Source: Sordaria brevicollis
Lineage: Eukaryota > Ascomycota > Sordariomycetes > Sordariales > Sordariaceae
Length of the DNA stretch: 64,000 nucleotides
Direction: 5' to 3'
NCBI GenBank assembly: GCA_033439795.1
Contig: JAUTDP010000003.1
Location: forward strand, 186,001 to 250,000
Part shown: positions 23,388-37,043 of the stretch, one piece after another
Layout: each line of letters starts with the position of its first letter
How positions within the stretch are numbered: position 1 is the stretch's first letter
Made by a program: the position numbers and the translations under genes
The notes under the pieces: generated by a model
Seen by the model: only the letters and a program-made list of their open reading frames with translations
Told to the model about the DNA's origin: nothing
Database searches by the model: none

Positions 23388-23751
23388 TCATCCGCTTCGC
23401 CGACTCCTCGAGCTTGTACCTCTCTCGCTCTCCCACTTTCGGATCTCTTCCTGAAGCACCGCGGCGATACTCTCCGATCGGGTATCGAGAACTTTGCCGA
23501 TGATCTGTCGTGCAGAAAAACTGAGTGTCAGCTGGTTGCGGTACAGCAAGCTGTTATGGACAAGAAGTGTCTACAATGAATAAGATGGTGCTGCGCAGAT
23601 GGGCTTGGGGATTATGTACCTGGTCAACAAGCAGTCGTTTTGCCTGTTCGAAGTTACAGGTGTGGGAGATGGAAAACCGCTCTAAAGCGTTGGCGACCTC
23701 TTGAGAAAGTTGACACCTTGCAGGATCGGAGCATCTCGTGGTCGAAGGCAT
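23388..23751 (-). CDS. Small helical protein, about 82 residues
   Basis: Two minus-strand exons (23751-23620 and 23504-23388) join in phase across an intron with GTACAT donor, CTGAC branch site and CACGACAG acceptor. The peptide has LSQEVANALERFSI, FEQAKRLLVDQ, then after the junction IIGKVLDTRSESIAAV and a charged Ser/Arg tail. This amphipathic, helical pattern continues smoothly across the splice, which supports the join. In-frame sequence just before the ATG (YELQTQHAKELI) also looks coding, so a 5' exon further up is possible. No family is recognised. Confidence 0.5.
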
Positions 23752-25263
23752 GATGAGCTCTTTTGCGTGCTGGGTTTGTAGCTCGTACCGGCAAAGATCT
23801 CAGCTTTGGATGTATGGAGATGCTCGTGGGTGGTTCGCTGAGGAGGAAATTGGACAATGAGCTGGCCTGAAGGATCGAGCATTGATCCGCACAAGGGCTG
23901 GACTACGTTTCTCTTTTATCTCTGAAGTGACACCACAGTGTCACCGACTTCAAATACAGTTAGGTACAGGGCTTGAAGTCACTACAGCCACCTGTCCGTG
24001 GATGGAAGCTTTTCCTCGAAGGACGGTCCCTGCATCTCTAGGCTCCACAATGCCGGACTAGAATCCATAGCAAACGGCCGCTTGTAGGATGTAGGATAAT
24101 ATCACTGCAGCGACTATCAATAGAGGTGAAGATGGCCAGAGAGCGAGTGCAGGAAGGGTGAGGCGCATTTTGGGCCAGGTGTATTTCAAAATATCGAAGT
24201 TTACAGCCTCAGAAGAAAAAGAAATGCAGCAAACAAAACAAAAGGCCAAAAGGGGCAGGTGAAAGGCAACTTGGCCAACCACACATCAAAACAAAACTGG
24301 CCACTCTCTCATACCAAGCTTCAGGGAGTTGGGGTAGGCGGGATCATGTGTGTGAGAATCAAAAATACTCTCGTGGAAGCGGTAAAAACGAAGAGTACGC
24401 ATAGTAGGTAGAGGTAGCTATGTTTCATCAGTAAAGTGTGCAAGACTCCCTCTCTCAACGTTGCACCACTGACCAGCTTCGTACGCAAGCGCGGGGCACA
24501 GAGCACAAGGAAGGGTATCTCGTTTACTCTAACAGTTGAAAATAAGTCCAGGGCTGTACCTACCACACACGGAAGGTGGTTCTCGGCTGGTGTTGAGACA
24601 AAAGCGTAACTAAACCACGGATCTGCGAATCTTCAACCCGGTCCATGGGTGCCAATGCGCGGGACTGTGTCAAAATTAAAAAGAAGGCGTACCAACAACT
24701 GGGACAGACTGAGACTACATCCTGCAAATGTTCTCCGTTGCCGGCATCTGAAATCTACTTGCCCCGCTTCGGCTTGAAGACATGGGTGATGCCGTGGTCT
24801 TTCGTCCTCATTACTTATTGTTGTTCTAGAGCTCACTCTTGTTCTCCTGCTCATACGTATAGAGTGGTGCCAATGTCAGCGTCATGCAAGTACGATGCAG
24901 GTGCAGGATGCAAAATGTACCTGGGTACCATTCTGGGAAATCTAAAGTCCTGTCAGGGTTGGGCAAGCTTGCCGGTCGCTGCTCACAGTCCTTGCTTCTC
25001 ACATGACCATCTGACTTTCGGCCCGGGGTGATGGCTTCTCGGCATCTCTAGGTGCTCTTCGCATCTTAAGAATGCCGACCGCCCCTGCCCTCTGGCAATT
25101 TCTACTTTGACATACGATTTCCTTCTCCTCTCCGATCCCATTTCATTCACACTCCCACGTTACGGAAACAACCTTACTGAATAGAACCCTTCCTTTCCCT
25201 AATCGTTTCGCAATAAAGACTGGCCATCTCTCAGTCCAAAAACCTAAGAGTTACTCATCTGGT
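23752..25263. other. Gene-poor stretch left of the copia element
   Basis: No gene is supported. A minus frame at 24058-24282 is hydrophobic but has no start or splice evidence. A minus-strand segment near 24764-24810 (MRTKDHGITHVF and a basic end) might be the last exon of an unseen gene. Confidence 0.4.
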
Positions 25264-25268
25264 GTTGC

Positions 25269-25466
25269 TGTTGAAGTGGATGGAGGAACGAGAGGAACGA
25301 AGGCATCACGAGTAAAGAGTGTGTGTAGAATGGTGGTGAACTTATTGATTAAAGGAGGAAGAAAGAGGAGGAGAGAGAGGGAGAATCCCTCGATATATAT
25401 ACAGGAATAAAATCTATATATAGATCGATAATATTAAAATAGGGTAAATAAGGGTACCCTTCAATA
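25269..25466 (-). repeat. Left LTR (3' LTR of the minus-strand element)
   Basis: The outer half is nearly free of RIP (for example CATCACGAGTAAAGAG). The inner half is AT-shifted compared with the right LTR. Confidence 0.92.
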
Positions 25467-28400
25467 CTCCCCCTCGAGCGAAATATAGTCCCAAAAAGGT
25501 GAAGCTATTCCTAAATTTCCAAATCCGTCCTCTTCTTCTTTCCTTAAAATATTAAATATTAAATCGTAGGCTAATAAAAAACCTAGAGGGAAAAAGGTCT
25601 CTATAAAAATAATTAAACTTTTCCAAACTTAGAGATAAATTTAAAACTTCGTTAAAAAATTAAAAAATATAAAAACTTTTTATATAGGCAAAATATCGAA
25701 AAACCGATAATAAATTTAAAGAGAATTCGTTAAATTGAATAAGATAATAATAATAATATATACGTTTAATTAAAAATAATTAAGAAAATTGTTTATAAAT
25801 CGAATTAGGATATTTCTTATATAAAATAAATTTTATAAAATTTGAAAAATCGCGACTTAAGTTGTCAGCTTGGATATATAATAGATTGAATAGTATTAAA
25901 TTTATAAAGGGGGTAGCCCCTATATTTCTTTAGCCGAAGAAATTCGGTAAATACGGACTAATTTAATATTATATAATTAAATAATATTAAGAAATAATAA
26001 TAGTAATTTATAGGGAGTAATATAAAATATATAGGCGTTTTTAATTTTAAAGCCGCAAAGGTTATTATTCCGGGGTAAATTTAATAATATAATAATTAAT
26101 TAATATACCTGTAATTAAAGATTAACGTAACCTTAAATTTTATTTAAATTAAAAGAATTTATCGGCGGGTAACGTTTTAATAAGACTATTAATAATTTAT
26201 TCGTTGGTTAAAATATATTTAAAATCGACCTTTCCGGAAGCTTATTTTTTATAATAAAAGAAGTTTTAAATATCGATATATTTAATCCTAATATAAAATT
26301 TAAGGTTCTTAATTAGAATAAAAGTTCTCTAATTATTATTAAAAATAACGATTATTAATAAATCTTTTAACTATTTATTTAGCTCCTTTAATAATTATTA
26401 TAATTAAATTGCTTTTTTAATAACTTAAATTTACCCGATTAATTTTACTTCGTAAAAGGATAGGGTAATAATAATTTATTTTTTAAAATTCTAATTAATA
26501 ATTATATTTTTAATATTAAAAACGTAACCGGACGTAGACCGACGTTTTTAAGTATTATTAACCCAATTTATATTAATAAAACCGGATAAAGATTTAATAT
26601 TCCTTATATAAATAAACTTTAGGCCGATTATACTTTAAAGATATTTAAAAATGTATTTTATTACGCCGATATACGCTATAATTAATTTTATTATATAGTA
26701 ACTATAGAAGGATACGGCGAATATAATATTTAAACGTATATTAAATATAATATATATTAATAATCTAATAGCGTTAGCGTATTAGGTCTTTATTTTATTA
26801 TTAATAATAAAATTATCGGGGGGCTTAGGGATTTTTAAAATTTATATTAATATTTTAATATATTTAATATCTTAAAACCCGAATTATTTAATAATCTTCT
26901 TTAAATAGGCCTTTTATAATAATTTAATAGTACGAGTAGGGCGATTCTGGGAAATAATTATCCTAAAATAGTATAAATAAAGACCTATATTTAATATTTT
27001 GAAGCGCTCACTAAGTGAATCTTTTAATAATTTTATTTCGGCTTTAGACGGATTAGCGATTAATAAATTATTAATATAAATAGTAATATAAATATATTTT
27101 TTAACGAAAATACCGTCATTAGTAGTAAAAGTAATAAAGCCAAATTACTTTAAAAACATAATTAAAATATTATATTATATTCAAAGGGATTATTTAAAAT
27201 TATATAGGGCTTTATTAAACTTATAAATAAGGTTTAAGTCGTCGTTAAAGTTAGGAAGTTATTTTATATAGATATTTTCCTCTATTACGCTATAAAGAAA
27301 GGTAATTTAAATATCTATTTATTCTAATTCTAAATTAAAGGTAGTAATAATAGCGAAAATAAATTTATAATTTATTAATTTAACGATAGTAATAAATATT
27401 TTATTATAATTAATCCCTTTTTTTTATTTAAAACTACGGACGACCTATCGAACCTTATAGCGGATAATTTTTCTATTAATACCTATTTTAATTTTATAAA
27501 TTTATTTTCCCGAAAGAATACAGCGGCCTAATAGCGCGGGTACGAAATTTTACGTATTATTATTAATTAAGGATTTATATTTATTATTTATTATTTATTT
27601 CTAATTTAATTAGTAGGGGTTTTATAACGCTTTTTTATAATTCTTCGGTTCGATAGAGGGGTTAATAATAATATTAACTATAGCGTAAAATAGAATAATT
27701 ATAATATTGGGGGTAAAGTATAACGGTAGTAGTATATATAATTTAGGATAGTAATTAATAACGGTTTTAATATATTATTTATTATAGAAATTTAGCGCAC
27801 TTCCGATAATAATAGTATTAAGGGTAATATTTAAAGGTATAAATAAGGGTAATATTAAAGATAATAGGGATAATAAGGTAAAGGGATTTATAAATTTTTA
27901 AGCTTTAATAAATAAAGGATTTAAGGGATTTAATAATTTAAGTAACGGTTTAGAATCTCCCCCTAAATAAAGTAATAGATTATTTAAAATATAGGGGGCT
28001 TAGGGAATAAAGGAAGTAATTCCCTTAGAATAGGATACTCCCTTAGAATAGGATATTCCTTTAAAATAGGATACTCCCCTAAAAATTGCCAATAGGTTAT
28101 ACGGGTTTTCTATATACCTATCGGCGGCTATAATTTTTCTAATTCCTATATAATTAATAATATAGGGGATTTATTTATTAAATACTATATTATTGGTAAT
28201 AAGAACCCGCTTATTATTATTAATAAATATAATGTAATTATAGGAACCGTTATAGCCGAATAAATAATAAGGGGATTTAATAGGATATAACTTTCTATTA
28301 AAAACCTTCCCGGTTAAATAGTAAAACCCGGGTAAATTTAATACCTTTAAATATAATAGATCGGGTTTATTACCGAATTAGGTTTTATAAAGGGTTTTAC

Positions 28401-31400
28401 TAATAATCGAACTTAATAACCGGTTGTATAAATATATAATAAATTATATAAAGTAGGGCTAATATTTAAAGGGAAATTTTATTTAATATAATAACGTAAT
28501 TAACCGCTTTAGAACGATACTATTAAATCTTTCGGTTATATTATTCTATTAATATTATTTAGTAGCCGTATATTATAGCGTAATATACCGATTATAATAC
28601 TAAAGATATAATATTTCGTTTAAATTTTCGCTAATTTAATTTAAATATATATTAGAAACTTTACGCTCAATCGTTTTATAGCGGTTCATTTAATTAATAA
28701 AATATTCATATAAATTTAATTTTCTTTTTAAAGTATAAATTTAAATAAATTAAGTAAAATTATTAATAATAATTAATTAATAATATTCTTTATTTACACC
28801 GTCGATTATTAGCGGCCTGGCGATATTTATATAAATTTATTCTAATAGACGTATACCTCGCCGAATAGAACCGGTATAGGGAATTTATTTTAAACGGCTA
28901 ACTATATAGTTTTTATAAAAATAGGCCGTATTAATAGATTTTATACCTATAAATATTATTTAAAAAGAACGTAGGTTCCTTTCGCCGAAGTAGTTTAATT
29001 ATCGGTATTATAATTAAAGAGATTAATTCGAAAGGTAGTAAGTTTTTAGGGCGATACCGGCGGCGGGGCGGATAAATTAATTTAAAAAGTAAAAGCTTCT
29101 AATTTTAGAACCGGAGAAACGAAGTTGGTTATTAACGAATGCGGTAAAGCGTCTATCGATAGACGCAATATTATAAAAAACGTTAACTTTCCGAAATTAG
29201 AAAATAAAAATAAGGTTATAGGTAACCGTAGAGTAGAAGTATATATTAGTAAATAGTAAATACCCCGGCTTACCGTTAAAAATTATTCGGGCCTTAAATA
29301 TACTAATATACGTTAGCGTAAATAAGAAATTATTAATACCTAAAATAAAAAGCCCTTTATAAAGGCGAAGAGAGGATAGAATAAAATTATTTAATTAATA
29401 AATAAAATAATTAATAGTATTAATATTTAAGATATATAAATCTTTTAATAAATTTAAAAATAAATTAACTTTTCCCGTAGTAGAAAAGGCTATAATAATT
29501 AAATTTAGGGAAAACCCTTCGGGGGGTATAATAGTAATAAATAATTATATATTAAATACCGTTATTACGTTTAGCCGTTTTAATAGTTTAGCTTCGGTAT
29601 TAATATATTTAGATTAGTCCGGAAGAGTAATTGGACGGGGGGTATTTTAAATGCGAAAACGTTTAAATAAAGGCTTATTAATATTATTAATAAAAGTAAG
29701 ATTATATTCTTCAATATTAAAGGTATTTAAATTAACGTTACCGGCCAATATATAATTTTAATATTATTTATTAAATAAATTATCTTTCTTTTAAGGTTAT
29801 TTTATTATATAACGTCCGAAGCGCAATTTTTTAAATTAATTTTTTAATTCGGGGTAAAGTTTTTAATAGCGGTTATTACTATATTTAAAATTATTATATT
29901 TATTATAAAGGGGTTAGGTTATTTTACGCTTAAAACCTTTATTAATAACTATTTTAGCGGCGTAAAGTACTTTTCCTTTATAATCGTTCTTTTTCTAAAA
30001 TTTAAAAACCTATATATTAGAAATTATTACGGAAAATAATATACCGGGTATTATAATAACGTTATTAAAGCGAATAAGAAGGATACGATTATTTTAGAAG
30101 AAATTCTCCCTAAAATTGCGGTAATAATTATTAAAACCTTATAAAAAATAGGTAATAAAAAGAGGTTCGGGGATTTTAAGGGATTAATCGATTTAAATTA
30201 TAGTAATATAAATATTATTATATTCGGTAGTATAAATATCGACGTTATCGAATTGGGATAAAAATAATATTTCCTAGCGTTAAATAAATTTTTAATAAAT
30301 AAATCTAATTTAACCGGAATTACGGACTTTAGCCGCTAAACGTTTAAAGGCTTAATAAACGGTAATAATAAATTATAAAAGAGGTTTAGGGGATTCGAAA
30401 TCAATACGGTTTTAGTTTTGAATAAATATAATAATAATATTAACGAATTAAAATTAATATATAAATTAATTAATAAAAAATTCGTAATAATTATTATTTT
30501 TTTATAAAAGTAATTATAACAGAGGGTTATCGCTTAAGAGGGCGGTACCGAAGCCGATAATATAAATATAATTATAAATAATTTAATCCTAATCGGTCTA
30601 ATCTTTAATATCTTTAAATTTAAAAAAAATTTTTTAACCCTTAATATTAATAGGGATAAATATAGTAATTAATTAATATTTACATTAAAATGCGTAAAAA
30701 ATTATAATTTAAAAGGATTAGGTACGGCTTAATTTCTAAAATATAATAAAGTAATAGAATTAAGTAATATTAAAATAGTAAAACCCTAAATATTAAATAG
30801 GCTTAGGGGTAAAGGAATAATTAAAGGAGCCGAAGGGTTTAAAAAGGATAAATAATATAATAGTAAAATAGAAGGTAGGTAGAAAAATACATCTTTAATA
30901 TACGTAGAAAAGGTATTTAATAGTACGGTTATAATTTCTTCCGTTAATTTTAGAAAATTATAAAGGTTTAAATATTTAATAATAGCGGGGGGCCGAACGA
31001 AGGGCCGGAAGTTATATTTTAGGTATTTATAAATTCGGCCGTTCGGGGGTAACGATTTTAATAGAAATTGCCGGTTTTAATTATTCGGGGGTAAATTATT
31101 TTAATAATTTTAATTATTCCGGTAGTATTTTCGGACATTTTTCTTTACCGGGCCTAATTTTTAGGATTTTAATATTTCAATAATTATAATAATAATATAA
31201 CGAAGGTTTATTATAAGAATCGGTCGGTTAAACGGTTAATCGATTAATCGGTCGATCGATCGGTCGAAAATTATTTATTAATACATTAATTAAGGGTAAG
31301 TAGAATTATAATATTTTCGTAAATAAATTTTCTAATAAAAAACGTAAAGAATTTTGATATTTTAATAATTTAGATATAATTTCGGGATTTTATATTAATA

Positions 31401-31725
31401 TCGGGATTTTATATAAAATTTAATATTTTATAGCAAATTTAATAATTTAAACTATAGTATTTAATTGGCCGAATTTAGGGTAATTAATAATAATACGTTA
31501 TTTCGACGTATATTTTCCGAAAAGGGAAAGAGGGGTAAGTATATAGGCTACGTTTAATTTGTACTTTCTTAACTTTTTTGGTTGTAACGCGTAACGTTAG
31601 GACCGCGGAATATTAATTTAAATACGTAAACGGCGAAATTTTTCTAAAGTAAAAACGAAGTAATAAGGGTTAAGGTTAGAAATAATTTAGCTAATTGTGC
31701 GTGTACGGAATCCGGGCTTATAACC

Positions 31726-31923
31726 TATTGAAGTGGATAGAGGAACGAGAGGAACGAAGGTATTACGAATAAAGAGTATATATAGAATAGTAGTGAATTT
31801 ATTGATTGAAGGAGGAAGAAAGAGGAGGAGAGAGAGGGAGAATCCCTCGATATATATATAGGAATGAGATCTATGTGCAAATCGATAATACTAAGACAGG
31901 GTAGACAAGGGTACCCTTCAATA
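31726..31923 (-). repeat. Right LTR (5' LTR of the minus-strand element)
   Basis: The inner half is AT-shifted (TATTACGAATAAAGAG) while the outer half is nearly free of RIP (CTAAGACAGGGTAGACAAGG), the reverse of the left LTR. Confidence 0.92.
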
Positions 31924-31928
31924 GTTGC

Positions 31929-32282
31929 ATCGCTCGGCTTGGCTGTTCGACAGAAGATCACAAGAGTATGTACCTAACTTTCCCTCATTGCTGTTTCACC
32001 TTTTTGCGATATGGCGTTAACTAATACTTGAGAAGATATTTATGCAGTGCTTTGTTCAACGACGCAAGTCTAACAACATTTCACTAGGTCAACCGCTGAA
32101 CCTATTGAAGCTCGTGTCTTCAGTCTGAACCCAGCAAACGTCCAAGAAGGGTTGACACATGATGATAGAGGTAATGAGAGGGAATACCATACAAGCATGA
32201 TAAAGGGCACCTCGACCACGAAGTCAAAAGGAAAACCTCAGTCGAACCACTAATAGTTCTGGCCCTTGGGGACAAGTCAACC
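31929..32282. other. 3' flank between copia element and hypothetical gene
   Basis: No gene is seen. Confidence 0.5.
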
Positions 32283-33212
32283 TCAATTCTCCAGACTCCC
32301 AAGGTCGTTTGCCTTGAACTCCCGAGAGGCTTCCAGAATGAAAACGGCATTCTGGAGGCCAGTGACAATCCCGCTATCGAATTCCAGCTGCGCAAGGTTA
32401 AGGACATCCTTCATCTGTTGGTCGCCATCTTGAACCTGCTCCGGCGCATATCCATACTCCTTGAGCACCGCATTGAGATGGGTCTGCGCGGCCTCAACTG
32501 CTTCTCGCGCTCTCTATACCACGAGACCACGTGTCAGATCATCAGAGACTCACATTTCGATTCTCAGGCCTAGGATTTCACTTACCTCCCCATCTCTCGG
32601 AACCAGTTTCTCTTTCATTCTCGCAATTCTTTGCGAAAGGTTCGTTGCTGCCATCTTGACACCCTCCGTTTTCTCAGCAATCCAATCTCGGATTGCCTCC
32701 ATCCTGTCCTTCGCGTGTTGTTCGCGATGCATTCCCCGGAGGATGAGGCTCTGCACATTATTCCATCCGTGGTGGAAGCCTCCGACGGCGGCAGGCCTTT
32801 GCTCTGACTGAGGCTGGGGAGCCGGCGTGATCATCGAAGGACCAAATAGGGGCGTTTCCGATGCAACTTGCTGGAGAACCGAGGACCGCGATGAAGAAGA
32901 CGATGTCGTATACATTTCTTCGTCTATACCCATGGCGTCGCGTACGCTGTCGAAACTTTCAATGCGATTATCAACGCCCATGGAGATTGGCCCCTGTTGG
33001 TCCCAGTCCTGCTGCCCCTGCTGCGGTCTCTCAAACATCGAAACATCGCTCGAGGACCAAGGAAGAAAGGATGGGGGCGAGTGCTGTGGTGGACCGGAGC
33101 TTTGAACGTTACCGGACATCTGCTGTTCGGATTCGAAGAACTGGGCGTTGCCTGGGTCGTCCATAAACGCGTTGGACGCGTCTAGCATTCTCGGGTTGAC
33201 GTATCCAGACAT
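32283..33212 (-). CDS. Hypothetical protein with coiled-coil C-terminal half, 285 residues
   Basis: Two minus-strand exons (33212-32586 and 32513-32283) join in phase. The intron, 32585-32514, has a GTAAGT donor, CTGAC branch site and TATAG acceptor. The first 130 residues are Ser/Gln/Met-rich and probably disordered. From about residue 155 the protein is helical (REQHAKDRMEAIRDWIAEKT, MAATNLSQRIARMKEKL), continuing in exon 2 (REAVEAAQTHLNAVLKEYG, LNLAQLEFDSGIV). It lies 355 bases right of the copia element and 494 bases left of the next transposon. No family is recognised; a soluble intracellular role is likely. Confidence 0.72.
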
Positions 33213-33706
33213 TGGACCAGGTCCTACGGCTATCTGGGCGTGAACAAGTCGTCGTTGTCTTGGAGGTCAGAGGAACTCCCGGGTAGGGTGAAGCCTTGAG
33301 TTGACCGGCCGAGGAATTGACCTTTCGGGTTGACTGAGGGAGGTACATAAGGGAGCCCGAGACTGATGATACTCACGATGCGAACAATTATACAACTCGG
33401 CCCGAGAAACTTTCGTTTCCAACAGCATGGTTATCTCCTGCCAATTTCCCTTGCCTGCAGGTCCCCGAGATACCAGCCACTTGCCGACAAATGCCTTTCA
33501 TTCATCACCAATGGACGACTTGTACCTGGTAATCGATCGTGTTTGCGTCGGCAATTCGGGTAGACGCCTTCAACAGTTGTGATGAGTGTGGCAGCCCGGT
33601 ATCAGGTCTGCCCTTGTTTCGGTCAGCTCGACTGGGTTGTGCTAGGTGATGGCAACTTTCTTTTGAATGCTTTTGGCCCTCGGGCTGCGTCGAATACAAA
33701 TTTTGA

Positions 33707-33749
33707 GAGGAAACCTACATATACCCACCCAAAACCTACATACACCCAA
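33707..33749 (+). repeat. Left terminal inverted repeat
   Basis: About 43 bases, with the CCTACAYAYACCCA unit repeated and a third copy just inside. Little RIP. Confidence 0.85.
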
Positions 33750-36700
33750 AAAACCTACACACACCCAGTTTTTTCAAGGTGGCAGCTGTCATGTAAATTT
33801 CCCTATTTTAGCGGTAAATCTAACTATTATATATAGTCACGACTATAGTCAACCAAAGTAACCAACCATACCATTTTGACCAACTCCCCCCATTAACTAA
33901 ATTTCGTAATAATTTTATAGTGTTTAATACAAATTATAATAAATCGATTTCTCTACTCTATTCTACTCTATTTATCCTATTAAATCGATTATCGAGAGTA
34001 GAGAGTATCGAGATTATAGATAATATTTCGATCGGTTTTTCCTACCCCCCCCTCCTCCCTCTACTCTACCTTACGTACTCTCTACTACTAATATTTGGCC
34101 ACTTCCTTATCCACCTCTTCTTCCTCTTCGTTAATAATTTCAATATAATTACGAGCTTTATTCTAAGCAGCGGCGGCGGTAGTATCCCTAGTATTTAATT
34201 ATTCGATATTATCCCTAAATTCGTACTATAAATAATTATAACGTATTAAAGCCTTAATAAGGGCCGAATTTTTAAATTTATTACGGGGATTAATAGCTTT
34301 ACGCTTACCCTTACCTTTACTTTTACCCTAAATCCCTTTATTCTTACTTTAGGTCGTTTATTTAAAAAGAATAGCCTCGTCCCTAAAGGGACTACTTTAT
34401 TTAAATAAGCGACCCTTAAGTATATTTTTAATAATTAATCGAAGTTTTAAATATTTATCCTTTACGTTTTAATATAATAATTAATATAATATAATATTAA
34501 AATAAATACGTAAAAATTTATACGTCGCTAGAAGAGATACTAATATAAATAATAATTAATTTTAATAATTAAAATTATATAACCTTTTTCCTTCTTTTCT
34601 TCTATTTCGTAAATATATAAGAGGTTATATTAAATTTAAAACTATTAAGTATAGGGTCTAAATTAAATAGTAAATAAGCGTGAAATTAATTAAATAATTT
34701 TAAATTATTAATATTAATTAGTGAATAATTAATATACTTAAGACGTAATTTATAATAGAATATTACTAATTTATAAGCGCCCAATTTAATTTATTTATAT
34801 ACGTAAAATTAAAATCGTGAGAATCTCTTTAAAATAGGTATAGCGGCGTAGAATATAAGAATTAACCGCGTATTAAAGGTTTATTAACCCGCTACGAATA
34901 AATAACCTATACGATTTTAAAGAATTATTATTAAATTTAATAGGCGACGTAATTCGTTAACCGAAATTAAAATAATATTTCGTATAATAACCCGCCTACT
35001 CCTTTTTATAGGGTATTAATTTATTAGCGATTTATTTAACGATAACTTCCTATATTTTTTTAAATTATTAACGCAAAAAGGCCTATATTTCTTCGAATTC
35101 CGTAACCGTTAGGGAGTAGATTATATATTATTATAAATAAATTAACCCTATTCGAATATTAATTACTTTAATAGGGAGCGGGCCTAAATTAGCCTACGTT
35201 CGCTTAACCGTTTTAACCTTCTTATATATATAACGAAATTTCTCGATATTATTTTAATTTTATTAATTTATAATTTTATAGCGTAATTAATTAGCCGCGG
35301 CCTCGTTACTATTAGAACCGTCGCTATTACTCTCCTCCTTTAATAATTTATTATTATTCTAATCCCTATTTTATTATTATTCGTTATTTTATTCTATACG
35401 TATTTAATCTTCTTTAAAATACTTTATAATATTATAATTAATATATTAAATATAATATTAGTATTAAACTTCGGGGAAAATTCGATTAATAACCCTAATT
35501 AATTAGGCGTCGTTATTAATAATAACGACCTTTAATATAAATATACTTAAATAATTAATAATCTTTTTAATATATTTAATTAATTAAATAAACCCTTTAT
35601 CCCTCTTATTATTAATAATTATTTAAAAGACCGGTATCGAGGATTTTTCGGGGGTAAGTATAATACCCTATATGATTAGTATATAATAGCGGTTAATTTT
35701 ATACGTAATATCGAGGATTAAATAATATAAATAGCGCTCTTATATCCTTTTTTATTTAATTATTACCTATAATATATATTGCAAAACCGTAGGCTCGTAT
35801 TCTAAAGCCCTAATGCCCTTATTATTATTAACTTCTAATCTATTGTATTTATCGAATTATATATATTAAATTGTAATAAATTTATTAATTTCGAATTAAT
35901 AGATAAAGGTTTAGGTATTTTAATAACCTCTTCGCTCGAATCGCCTAAATTACTATTATATATTATTTAAATTTTTATATATAAAATAAAGGTTTAAATA
36001 TTTAATTTTTACTTTAATATATATTTTATATACAATTATAATCCGTTATTTAAAGAGGTTAAATAAATATATTTAATATTCGTCCGTAAAGGAATATTAT
36101 TAAAATATAAAATAGGCGCCTAAATTACGTAATAAAGGATAGCCTTTATACGTAAAATTTTTTATTCTAATAATATAATAATAATCGTTATACTTAAAAA
36201 TTTAAATTATTATTTAAAATAGATAATTTAATATATACTTTCTAATTTTAATTTTACACTTCTTATATAAATTTATTAATTTATTAAACGTTTTTCGAAT
36301 AAAGTCGCATTTTAAAACGGCGCGCTAAATAGCCCTACCCTTTCTTTATATTAATCGGTAACTTATTAAAAATAAATCGCTTCGTTCTATTATAATACTA
36401 AAGCGGTAGCGGCGATATATTTCAATAATTTAAACGAAAATATCGGCGTATAAATTTTAAAATCGCTCTAAATTGAGTGCGCGGTCGTCGGTAGGTATTT
36501 ACTATTCGGTTTAGGAATCGAAGGAAGCTTTAATTACTTATATAGCCGACGAAATAATAGAAATCGAAGAAGTATTCGAAGTCGTAAAAGTAATCGAATC
36601 GCTATAATAGCGACGTTAAATAGAGGTGGGAGCGTTATTAAATATTTACTATAGTAGTTAGTAACGGTTGCGTTTAATTAATAACGTTCGATTACGATTA

Positions 36701-37000
36701 AAATTAATTAATTTAAATAAGATTATATATTTTAGTATAATATTTTTAATAAATATAGTATAATATAATATTAGTAAGTAGGGGTAGGAGGTATAGGGAG
36801 GTAAGTCCTATTATACTAAGAGAGGGTGCTTAGTGCAACGTATTAAGTTTAAATTTCGAAATTTTCGAAAAAAATTTGATTAAGTTACTATAATATTTTA
36901 ATATATTAGAATCCTGAAATTTAGCGGGTAAAAACGGGGTTTTCAATGTCAGGTGTCATGTAGCTGGCTGCCCCATTATTTGGTAGACCCCTGCCAAGAA

Positions 37001-37043
37001 TTGGGTGTATATAGGTTTTGGGTGGGTATATGTAGGCTTCCCC
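37001..37043 (-). repeat. Right terminal inverted repeat
   Basis: The inverted partner of the left end. The next 70 bases inward (about 36930-37000) are also not AT-rich. Confidence 0.85.

Larger units (their letters stand above)
25269..31923 (-). mobile_element. Ty1/copia LTR retrotransposon, destroyed by RIP (6,655 bp)
   Basis: Two 198-bp LTRs (25269-25466 and 31726-31923) bound the element, and GTTGC is repeated on both sides (25264-25268 and 31924-31928) as a 5-bp target duplication. LTR ends are TGTTGAAG and CTTCAATA, from CTTCAACA after C-to-T change; TGTTG..CAACA ends are common in copia elements. The minus orientation is shown by three things. A purine tract (GAGGGGGAG on the minus strand) abuts the left LTR. 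A primer-site-like GGTTATAAGCCC abuts the right LTR. A degraded reverse transcriptase catalytic box lies at 27058-27081 on the minus strand, where both Asp codons have become AAT; it is followed by a run still readable as SKAEIKLLKDSLSERF. The interior is over 70% AT by eye and has no long frame. Confidence 0.92.
33707..37043. mobile_element. RIP-damaged DNA transposon with long inverted ends (3,337 bp), family uncertain
   Basis: The left end starts GAGGAAACCTACATATACCC. The right end, read on the minus strand, starts GGGGAAGCCTACATATACCC. The two agree over about 43 bases with three differences, all G/A or C/T. The 8-bp sequence AATTTTGA is repeated directly outside both ends (33699-33706 and 37044-37051). 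The unit CCTACAYAYACCCA occurs three times in the left terminal 60 bases and twice in the right. The interior (about 33820-36900) is RIP-type AT-rich DNA with no surviving transposase. An 8-bp duplication fits hAT, but the ends are not CAGGG-like. Long ends could also fit a Mutator-like element. Confidence 0.85.

Noticed and set aside
31201..31260. Repeated GATCGGTCG-like stretch in the copia element, considered as a CRISPR-like or satellite array
   Set aside because: Only a few imperfect short units, without spacers, in RIP-altered retroelement DNA.
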